This document shows positions 58,132-64,000 of a stretch of DNA of 64,000 bases, in pieces (position 1 is the first letter of the stretch; each line of letters starts with the position of its first letter). Location: positions 1,802,241 to 1,866,240 of the forward strand of contig NZ_LFTY01000002.1 in the NCBI RefSeq assembly GCF_001078595.1. The letters are read 5' to 3'. This DNA is from Candidatus Rhodobacter oscarellae (GTDB lineage: Bacteria > Pseudomonadota > Alphaproteobacteria > Rhodobacterales > Rhodobacteraceae). A model generated the notes under the pieces. It made no database searches. It was not told the origin of the DNA and saw only the letters and a program-made list of their open reading frames with translations. A program made the position numbers and the translations under genes.

Positions 58132-58506
58132 TCAGCAGGCCCAGCCGCCGGCGCAATTGTTGATCACGCCCGCAAGCCACAAAATTGCGTGCCAAAGCGC
58201 AAAGAGCAGCGCCAGAACCGCCGCGATGTTCACCAGCGGCGCCAGGGCCGCGCCCAGCATGCCGCCAAGTACCGCGCCCACGACCAACGCCAAAAACAGT
58301 GCCAAGAGGTTGAGAAGGAACACCAAAATCTCGAGCAGGGCCATGCCGAAACCGCCGCCCGGCTCAGGGCCCAGTAACGCGCCCGGCAGGCAGTACCAAT
58401 ACACCAAGCAAGCCGCGAGCAGTGCTCCCAGAACCCCGCCAATCACACTGCCATAGGCCATGATGGTGCGGTACATGCCGCCCGACGGAGCCGTTGCTGA
58501 TGTCAT
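58132..58506 (-). CDS. Multi-pass membrane hypothetical protein
   Basis: This 124-aa protein is dominated by three or four hydrophobic helices (SVIGGVLGALLAACLVYWYC, LLEILVFLLNLLALFLALVV, ALLFALWHAILWLAGV) with Gly zippers (GAVLGGMLGAALAP). It ends NNCAGGWAC. The ATG at 58506 has GGAGGAGTGACCC upstream. No function is visible; it sits inside the nuoF-nuoG interval. Confidence 0.75.
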   Translation of the reverse strand: MTSATAPSGGMYRTIMAYGSVIGGVLGALLAACLVYWYCLPGALLGPEPGGGFGMALLEILVFLLNLLALFLALVVGAVLGGMLGAALAPLVNIAAVLALLFALWHAILWLAGVINNCAGGWAC

Positions 58507-58563
58507 TTGGGTCACTCCTCCGTAGCTTGCGTCAACCATAGCAGGAGTCTTGCAGCCGAGAAA

Positions 58564-59034
58564 CTACCCTGACAAATAGCGCCATCCGAAAGCCGCGGCA
58601 GTGTCGCCCTGCGAAAGCAGATGCTCGGCCCGCTCCACCGCCTCGGGGATCGTCGGCCGGTGCCCCTCTGGGACCCACCACAGCACGTGGTAGGCGCCCT
58701 CATGCGGCTCGAACCACTCGGCGCGTTTGTCATAGAATCGCTTGTGGATCGTCTTAAAGGCAAAGGTCTCTAGCGCTTCGAAATCGCGCCAGACCGAAAG
58801 CGTGGTGGTAAAGCGCGGGGTGCGCTTGAAGGTGCCGGTATGGGCCAGGCGCCGGAGTTGCTTTGGATCGTCCAAATGCCGCCAGATGAAGCCCGGGATG
58901 CGCTCGGCGAGCGCGTTCATGCGCGCAATGTTGCGCGTGAACTCGGCGACGCGCGGGTCCTTGACGTCGTAGCGCAGCGTCGCCCAGTTGAACTGCGCCA
59001 GGTGGTGACCCTCCGGCTGCTTCATGGCGGTCAC
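58564..59034 (-). CDS. DUF3291 domain protein
   Basis: This 156-aa soluble protein of the dimeric alpha/beta-barrel type (DUF3291) is recognised by HHLAQFNWATLRY, PGFIWRHLDD, TTLSVWRDFEALETFAF and HVLWWVPEGHRPT. Similar folds bind haem or act as monooxygenases, but DUF3291 itself has no assigned reaction. It starts at GTG 59034, overlapping the preceding stop as GTGA; ATG 59025 is an alternative. Confidence 0.83.
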   Translation of the reverse strand: MTAMKQPEGHHLAQFNWATLRYDVKDPRVAEFTRNIARMNALAERIPGFIWRHLDDPKQLRRLAHTGTFKRTPRFTTTLSVWRDFEALETFAFKTIHKRFYDKRAEWFEPHEGAYHVLWWVPEGHRPTIPEAVERAEHLLSQGDTAAAFGWRYLSG

Positions 59035-59405
59035 TTCTGGGTGCAGCGGCCTTCAAGGGTCAGCGTGTCGTTCTCCACCGGCAGTTCCTCGATGGGTTGG
59101 TCGGGGCCGATCGTCCATTCGGTGTCGGACCCGCCATAGGTCAGCAGGCAATACCGCGTCGCCTGATAGCGCCCCGCCTCTTTCGCGCCGTCCGGGTCGG
59201 CCGCCACAGGGGTGACCGTGATTGTCACCGCCCGCCGATCACCGCTTTGCACATTCGCGCGGGCCCGAAATCGGGTGCCATTCCCTTCGACGGTTGTGCG
59301 CTTGGACGCACCCTGCCCGACGCCCACGGTGTTGCCGATATTGCGCGCCACGCCACAGGAGGCGAGGCTGAGTGTCAGTAGGCCGATGAGGAAAAGCCGG
59401 GTCAT
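59031..59405 (-). CDS. Small lipoprotein downstream of nuoF
   Basis: This 124-aa lipoprotein has a lipobox LSLASC at about residue 17. The mature part has GVGQGASKRTTVEGNGTRFRARA followed by a beta-rich domain with two further Cys (RYCLLTYGG and EGRCTQK). The ATG at 59405 is used; the open frame continues to 59789, but that part lies in the repeat element and makes no sensible protein. Confidence 0.74.
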   Translation of the reverse strand: MTRLFLIGLLTLSLASCGVARNIGNTVGVGQGASKRTTVEGNGTRFRARANVQSGDRRAVTITVTPVAADPDGAKEAGRYQATRYCLLTYGGSDTEWTIGPDQPIEELPVENDTLTLEGRCTQK

Positions 59406-59866
59406 AAGGGTCGTCCGTCGCTGCGTTGGCTGGGGTTTTGGCAGATTGCAGCGGTGATGTCCAATGCGACTATGCCAAGCGACGGCGCCGCTCGTGGAGC
59501 GGCGCGAAACCTGCGGTCGCTTGGCGCGGTCGGCGGCCTGTGGCTTGGGAGCGGGCGTCGGAAATCTGGCGCCCCGTCCTGGCAACGCTTGCCGACACCA
59601 GACGCAGCGGAACCCACACAATGCAACCGCCCGAGCTTGCCTCGGGCAGCGGCCGACCTCCCCCAGGAGGCCGCTTTTGCGACGTCGCAACCCATTGGAA
59701 CGCAGGCGTTTTAGAAGAACACTCGCGAGACTGAACCGCTGCGCAGGCGACCTCCAGGTCGGCCGCTGCCCGGGTTGCGCTTGGGTCAAGGGAGAGGCCC
59801 CGGATCAAGTCCGGGGCGGCGGCTTTCCAGCACCCGCTCTCGGCCAGCACCGGTCGTCTGGCTGGA
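59406..59866. other. Repeat-filled gap inside the nuo operon
   Basis: This 461-bp gap after nuoF has no gene. Most of it is copy C of the 280-bp element (59541-59820). The remaining ~135 bases before the lipoprotein gene may carry a new promoter for the genes that follow, but none could be picked. Confidence 0.75.
59541..59820 (+). repeat. 280-bp dispersed intergenic element, copy C
   Basis: The 16-bp arms GGGCAGCGGCCGACCT (59644-59659) and AGGTCGGCCGCTGCCC (59756-59771) are perfect inverted repeats. The terminal hairpin CCCCGG-ATCAAGT-CCGGGG lies at 59798-59816. It matches copy B in the same orientation and copy A in reverse, and it interrupts the nuo operon after nuoF. Confidence 0.88.
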
Positions 59867-61165
59867 TTACTCCGCCGCCACTGCGCTTGCTCGGCCCGTT
59901 CGCTTGGCCTTGATGCGGTCCTCGATCTCGTCGCGGAAGTGCCGGATCAGGCCCTGGATCGGCCAGGCCGCGGCGTCTCCCAGCGCGCAGATCGTGTGTC
60001 CCTCCACCTGCTTGGTCACGTCCAGCAGCATGTCGATTTCTTCGGGCTCCGCGTCGCCCTTCACCAGGCGGTCCATCACGCGCATCATCCAGCCCGTGCC
60101 CTCGCGGCAGGGCGTGCACTGGCCGCAGCTCTCGTGCTTATAGAACGCCGAGAGCCGCCAAATCGCCTTAATAATATCGGTCGACTGGTCCATCACGATC
60201 ACCGCCGCCGTGCCCAGACCCGAGCGCTGCTCGCGCAGCCAGTCGAAGTCCATGATGCACTCTTCCTTCATGATCTTGCCGGGCAGGCAAGGCACAGAGG
60301 ACCCGCCGGGGATCACCGCCTTGAGGTTGTCCCAGCCGCCGCGGATGCCGCCGCAATGCCGGTCGATCAGTTCCTCAAAGGAGATCGACATCTCCTCTTC
60401 CACAACGCAGGGCGCGTTGACATGGCCGGATATCGCAAAAAGCTTGGTGCCGGTGTTGTTGGCGCGACCGAAGCCCGCGAACCATTCTGCGCCGCGGCGC
60501 AGGATAGTGGGCACAACGGCGATGGATTCCACATTGTTCACCGTGGTAGGGCAGCCGTAAAGACCGGCCCCCGCCGGGAAGGGCGGCTTCATGCGCGGCA
60601 TGCCCTTCTTGCCCTCAAGGCTTTCAAGCAGCGCGGTTTCTTCGCCGCAAATGTAAGCCCCGGCGCCGTGATGCAGGTAAAGGTCGAAATCCCAGCCCGA
60701 TTTGGCGGCGTTCTTGCCCAAGAGGCCCGCCTCGTAGGCCTCATCAATCGCGTTTTGCAGCGCCTCTTTCTCGCGGATATACTCACCGCGGATGTAGATA
60801 TAGCAGGCGTTGGCATTCATCGCGAAGCTGGCGATCAGGCAGCCCTCGATCAGCGTGTGCGGGTCGTGCCGCATGATCTCGCGGTCCTTGCAGGTGCCGG
60901 GTTCGGATTCGTCGGCGTTCACCACAAGGTAGGCCGGGCGCCCGTCGCTCTCCTTGGGCATGAAGGACCACTTCAAGCCGGTGGGGAAACCCGCGCCGCC
61001 GCGGCCGCGCAGCCCGCTAGCCTTCATCTCGTCAATGATCCAGTTGCGGCCCTTCTTAATCAGACCCGCGGTGCCGTCCCAATGCCCGCGCGCCTTGGCG
61101 CCGGACAGGGTGCGGTCGTGCATCCCGTAGAGGTTGGTAAAAATGCGGTCGCTATCGCTCAGCAT
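59867..61165 (-). CDS. nuoF: NADH-quinone oxidoreductase subunit F
   Basis: This 432-aa subunit of complex I binds NADH, FMN and cluster N3. The nucleotide site [13 protein letters not shown] and FMN region [14 protein letters not shown] are visible. The 4Fe-4S ligands lie in [15 protein letters not shown] and GHTICALGD. It is followed downstream by a repeat element instead of the next nuo gene. Confidence 0.96.
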   Translation of the reverse strand: MLSDSDRIFTNLYGMHDRTLSGAKARGHWDGTAGLIKKGRNWIIDEMKASGLRGRGGAGFPTGLKWSFMPKESDGRPAYLVVNADESEPGTCKDREIMRHDPHTLIEGCLIASFAMNANACYIYIRGEYIREKEALQNAIDEAYEAGLLGKNAAKSGWDFDLYLHHGAGAYICGEETALLESLEGKKGMPRMKPPFPAGAGLYGCPTTVNNVESIAVVPTILRRGAEWFAGFGRANNTGTKLFAISGHVNAPCVVEEEMSISFEELIDRHCGGIRGGWDNLKAVIPGGSSVPCLPGKIMKEECIMDFDWLREQRSGLGTAAVIVMDQSTDIIKAIWRLSAFYKHESCGQCTPCREGTGWMMRVMDRLVKGDAEPEEIDMLLDVTKQVEGHTICALGDAAAWPIQGLIRHFRDEIEDRIKAKRTGRASAVAAE

Positions 61166-61174
61166 GTGTCGTCC

Positions 61175-61402
61175 TCATGTCTCCCGGCGCTTCCGCCAGA
61201 TCTGATATGTCACCACGAGAGCCCAAAAGAACGCCGCCAACGCCGCCAGATCGAACAGGAACGCGAAACGGGACTGCCAGCCCATCGCGCTTCCCAGCCA
61301 CTGCGCCCCGATCCAGAGCACCATTGTGGCTGCGATCACCAGCGCGACAAGCCGTCCTTGCCGCGCCAGCGCCTTATCTCGATCCGAGGCTTCCGTCGTC
61401 AT
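61175..61402 (-). CDS. Small membrane protein, DUF5337-like
   Basis: This 75-aa protein has two hydrophobic helices (VALVIAATMVLWIGAQWLG and FLFDLAALAAFFWALVVTY) and a short basic C-terminal tail. Size, position in front of nuoF and pattern match DUF5337 proteins of Rhodobacteraceae complex I operons. Its function is unknown. Confidence 0.77.
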   Translation of the reverse strand: MTTEASDRDKALARQGRLVALVIAATMVLWIGAQWLGSAMGWQSRFAFLFDLAALAAFFWALVVTYQIWRKRRET

Positions 61403-61409
61403 TCAGCCC

Positions 61410-62291
61410 TCAATAGACCCCACCCTTGTCCACGCGCTGCGAGAACTCTGTCTCGCCGCCCGCCGACAGTGTTTTGGCCTGTTCCACCCAATCGTCACGG
61501 GTGATCCGGCCCTTGAATTTCAGCCGCGCATCGACCCAAGCGATCTCTGCGCCGCCCCAGGTCGCGATCTGCGCGAACTTGTAGATCCCGAGCTCGTTCA
61601 GCGTTTTCTCCAGCGCGGGGCCGACGCCCTTGATCGACTTTAGATCATCCGCATCCGCCGGTGCCGAGGAGAAGAGTTCCGGCTCCGCCTCTGCGCCATC
61701 GCCGCTGTCTCCATCGCCTGTGCTTGGCGCTGCCGTCGCGACCTCCGCGCTTGTGTCATTGGCGGCGTCAGTGCTGTCACCGGACCCGCTGTCCGATGCG
61801 TTTGCCTCGTACTTCCAGCTTCCCTTGCGCGCGGCCAAATCTTCCTGACCTGGCAGGGCCTTAGAGGGTGCCACAACAGACCCTGAAGTCTCGCTGGAAC
61901 CCGCCTCGCTTGCAGCGCAATCGCTTGCAGTCGATGTGGCCGCGTCGTCTTCAGCAGCGCTTTCTTCTGAGGTTGCCGCGCTCTCGGTAGTCGAGGCGGG
62001 TTCATCACCGACATCATTGGACGCCGCATTGGATGCAGCGCTGGCATTTGATGCCGCACCCGATGTGCCGCCAGTGGTCGCGCCGCTGTGACCGATCTCG
62101 ACGTCCTCCGGGCCACCAAAATTCAGCCATAGAATTAAGAAGACGATAACGCCGACGATGATGCCCCAGATCAAAGCGCCAAAGAATTTGAAACCCAGCG
62201 CAATGAGAAAGAGCAGCAGCACGACACCGCCGACGGCGGCCGAGATCACCAAGATCCGGCCAAGCGACCAATTGTTCTCCCCTGTCGACAT
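61410..62291 (-). CDS. Membrane protein with NuoE-like helix-hairpin-helix tail
   Basis: This 293-aa protein has two N-terminal hydrophobic helices (ILVISAAVGGVVLLLFLIAL and FFGALIWGIIVGVIVFLILW), a ~150-residue Ser/Ala/Asp/Glu-rich disordered linker, and a C-terminal ~80-residue domain with a helix-hairpin-helix (DDLKSIKGVGPALEKTLNE). That last domain closely parallels the end of NuoE, including FKGRITRDDWVEQAK. The ATG has GGGGGAACTAAACC upstream. It sits between nuoE and nuoF. It may tether or help assemble the peripheral arm; this is inference. Confidence 0.8.
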   Translation of the reverse strand: MSTGENNWSLGRILVISAAVGGVVLLLFLIALGFKFFGALIWGIIVGVIVFLILWLNFGGPEDVEIGHSGATTGGTSGAASNASAASNAASNDVGDEPASTTESAATSEESAAEDDAATSTASDCAASEAGSSETSGSVVAPSKALPGQEDLAARKGSWKYEANASDSGSGDSTDAANDTSAEVATAAPSTGDGDSGDGAEAEPELFSSAPADADDLKSIKGVGPALEKTLNELGIYKFAQIATWGGAEIAWVDARLKFKGRITRDDWVEQAKTLSAGGETEFSQRVDKGGVY

Positions 62292-62331
62292 GGTTTAGTT
62301 CCCCCGTATTATTCCGTTCGATTAATCACGG

Positions 62332-63492
62332 TTAATACTTAGCGCGTTTGGAGAACTCTGTCTCCTCCCCAGCGGCCAGGAGTTTCGCCTGCTCAACCCA
62401 GGTATCGCGCGTGGCGCGGCCCTTGAATCTCGCAAGCCCATAGTCGGCCCAGAGCACCTCATCCGCGGTCCATTTGGCGATCTGGTCGTAGTGGAAAATT
62501 CCGTTCTCATTCAGAGACTTCTCAAGACCTTGGCCGATCCCCTTGATCTTCTTGAGATCGTCGGCCTTGCCACCCTTTGGGGCGTCCAGCGCGGCGGGCT
62601 TTTTCGATGCAAGTTCCTCGGCGCTGGGTTCCTCTGCCTTAGCAGATGACGTCACGGCAGGTTTTGCCGCTTTTTTGGGCGGCTCTTCCGCCTTGGCGGC
62701 AGGTTTGGCTTTCTTCGGCGCGGTCTGCTCATCCGCCCTTTTGGGCGTCTTCGCTTTGGCGCCCGAAGATTTGCCCGCGCTCTTGCCTTGCCAGGGCGCC
62801 AAAAGCGGCACTTCGGTGCCGTCAATGCGCTTTATGGTGTCCCCGATATCGCTGGCCAGCTGCACCGAGGCATTCATTTTGGTGTGTCCGGTTTCTTCGT
62901 AGCCGGACAAGCTGGTCAGGCCGGTCACGGGTTCCGAGGCGTAGCGCCCGTTCTGCGGCCCCGGCGTGGGCACTTTACCATCGGCAAGCTCATCAACGAT
63001 CTCGGCAAAGCGCGCCGTTGTAAGGTCCTCGTAATAGTCCTTGCCGATTTGCGCCATGGGCGCGTTGGCGCAGGCCCCCAAACACTCGACCTCTTCCCAG
63101 GTGAACTTGCCATCCGCGGAAAGCTGATGCGGCTTTGGCGCGATCTTTTCCTTGCAGACGGCCACGAGATCTTCGGCCCCGCAGATCATGCAGGACGTGG
63201 TACCGCATATCTGGATATTCGCCACAGAACCAATAGGTTGCAGCTGGAACATAAAGTAGAATGTCGCGACCTCGAGCCCACGGATATGCGCCATATCCAG
63301 CATGTCGCAGACATGCTCGATCGCGACGCGGGACAGCCAGCCCTCTTGCTCTTGGGCGCGCCACAGGAGCGGAATAATCGCCGAGGCCTGCCGCCCTGAC
63401 GGGTATTTGGTGATCTGCGCCTCGGCCCATTTCTGGTTGTCGGGCGTGAAGGCGAAGCCGTCGGGCTGTTCGGGATGCAAGCGGCGGAGCAT
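62332..63492 (-). CDS. nuoE: NADH-quinone oxidoreductase subunit E with C-terminal extension
   Basis: This 24-kDa-type subunit of complex I has an N-terminal thioredoxin-like domain (about residues 1-165) that binds a 2Fe-2S cluster through [14 protein letters not shown] and [10 protein letters not shown]. Unlike the ~160-240-aa typical form, it has 386 aa: a Lys/Ala/Pro-rich linker (residues ~235-305) and a final helix-hairpin-helix domain ([19 protein letters not shown]) follow. The same final domain occurs in the neighbouring membrane protein at 61410. Confidence 0.93.
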   Translation of the reverse strand: MLRRLHPEQPDGFAFTPDNQKWAEAQITKYPSGRQASAIIPLLWRAQEQEGWLSRVAIEHVCDMLDMAHIRGLEVATFYFMFQLQPIGSVANIQICGTTSCMICGAEDLVAVCKEKIAPKPHQLSADGKFTWEEVECLGACANAPMAQIGKDYYEDLTTARFAEIVDELADGKVPTPGPQNGRYASEPVTGLTSLSGYEETGHTKMNASVQLASDIGDTIKRIDGTEVPLLAPWQGKSAGKSSGAKAKTPKRADEQTAPKKAKPAAKAEEPPKKAAKPAVTSSAKAEEPSAEELASKKPAALDAPKGGKADDLKKIKGIGQGLEKSLNENGIFHYDQIAKWTADEVLWADYGLARFKGRATRDTWVEQAKLLAAGEETEFSKRAKY

Positions 63493-63517
63493 AGCGGATT
63501 AGACCCCTTTTTGCGAC

Positions 63518-63561
63518 GTCGGTATCACGTCGGTATTACGTCGGTTTTGCGTCGGTGCCAC
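63518..63561. repeat. 11-bp phased tandem repeat GTCGGTnnnnC (four units)
   Basis: Four consecutive units GTCGGTATCAC, GTCGGTATTAC, GTCGGTTTTGC and GTCGGTGCCAC fill most of the 74-bp gap between nuoD and nuoE. The period is 11 bp. The third unit corresponds to GTCGGCTTTGC of the array at 3150-3182. Confidence 0.88.
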
Positions 63562-63566
63562 GATGA

Positions 63567-64000
63567 TCAACGGTCGATCTCGCCAAACACGACATCCATC
63601 GTGCCGATTATCGCGGCGACGTCGGCCAATTGGTGCCCGCCCGCGACATAGTCCATCGCCTGCAGGTGCAAAAAGCCCGGTGCGCGCAGCTTGGCGCGAT
63701 ACGGCTTGTTGCTGCCATCCGAGACCATGTAGACGCCGAACTCGCCCTTGGGCGCCTCGACGGCGGCATAGACCTCTCCGGCGGGGACGTGGAAGCCCTC
63801 GGTATAAAGCTTGAAGTGGTGGATCAAAGCCTCCATCGAGGTCTTCATATCCCCACGGCTTGGCGGCGTGATCTTGCCGCGGGCCAGAATATCGCCGGGC
63901 TCGTTGCGCAGCTTCTCGCAGGCCTGCTTGATGATCTTCAGGCTCTCGCGCATCTCCTGCATTCGCACCAAGTAGCGGTCATAGCAGTCGCCATTCTTGC
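63567..64000 (-). CDS. nuoD: NADH-quinone oxidoreductase subunit D (C-terminal part)
   Basis: This is the 49-kDa-type subunit of complex I, which forms the quinone pocket. Only about the last 144 codons are inside the window; the gene continues beyond base 64000 and its start is not seen. The visible part contains [53 protein letters not shown] and the C-terminal [14 protein letters not shown], all conserved in NuoD. Confidence 0.95.
   Translation of the reverse strand, partial: KNGDCYDRYLVRMQEMRESLKIIKQACEKLRNEPGDILARGKITPPSRGDMKTSMEALIHHFKLYTEGFHVPAGEVYAAVEAPKGEFGVYMVSDGSNKPYRAKLRAPGFLHLQAMDYVAGGHQLADVAAIIGTMDVVFGEIDR

Noticed and set aside
59406-59789. N-terminal extension of the small lipoprotein to 59789
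   Set aside because: The extra 128 codons would be translated repeat DNA and would bury the lipobox; the ATG at 59405 starts directly at the signal peptide.

Overview
The window reads as a Rhodobacteraceae (Roseobacter-group) alphaproteobacterium. The DNA is GC-rich, there is a Tmm/Tdm methylamine locus, the complex I operon carries many small accessory genes and runs into birA-coaX-rnj, and the short intergenic repeats are of a kind common in this family. This placement is inferred from gene content, not from a tree. The left edge is not clean: bases 15-33 are an exact Tn5/Nextera mosaic end, and the 14 bases before it match a dispersed repeat found at 3442-3455. The window therefore probably begins at a library or assembly artefact.

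42-20476 (all minus strand) is a methylated-amine locus. Reading in the direction of transcription it holds: a SoxB-like FAD oxidoreductase, a glutamine-synthetase-like ligase, three split glutamate-synthase-like subunits (N-methylglutamate synthase type, mgsABC), a 137-aa unknown, a nitrilase-family amidase, a 194-aa unknown, a DUF1330 protein, tmm (trimethylamine monooxygenase), tmoX-tmoV-tmoW (TMAO ABC importer), tdm (TMAO demethylase), and a TauD-like dioxygenase, a second nitrilase-family enzyme and a DadA-like oxidoreductase. Tmm makes TMAO, Tmo imports it, and Tdm releases dimethylamine and formaldehyde. The Mgs/ligase part would move amine nitrogen onto glutamate. The usual dimethylamine monooxygenase and heterotetrameric N-methylglutamate dehydrogenase genes are not here. 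A divergent GntR/FCD regulator (20659-21330) faces the locus across an inverted-repeat operator.

21602-25951 (minus) is preT-preA (dihydropyrimidine dehydrogenase subunits), separated by a methyltransferase and two small unknown genes. 26090-33194 is a complete protocatechuate 4,5-cleavage block: lysR-ligA-ligB-ligC on the minus strand, and galB-ligK-galD-ligI diverging on the plus strand. 33539-42872 holds housekeeping and single genes: Ppx/GppA, a nuclease-fold protein, an aminotransferase, a lipoprotein hydrolase, a copper-chaperone-like pair, a DEAD-box helicase, a PilZ-like protein and a membrane protein.

42981-64000 (minus) is nuoD(partial)-E-F-G-H-I-J-K-L-M-N followed by birA, coaX and rnj. 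Between the nuo genes lie at least ten extra small genes (lipoproteins, membrane peptides, DUF3291, a carboxymuconolactone-decarboxylase-like protein and an unlisted 42-aa membrane peptide). NuoE is extended by a helix-hairpin-helix tail that is shared with a neighbouring membrane protein.

Intergenic DNA is rich in repeats: a ~280-bp element in three copies with 16-bp inverted arms, a four-palindrome element in two copies, a pair of three-hairpin elements flanking mgsABC, and 11-bp phased repeats at two sites. No tRNA, rRNA, CRISPR array or intact insertion sequence was seen.
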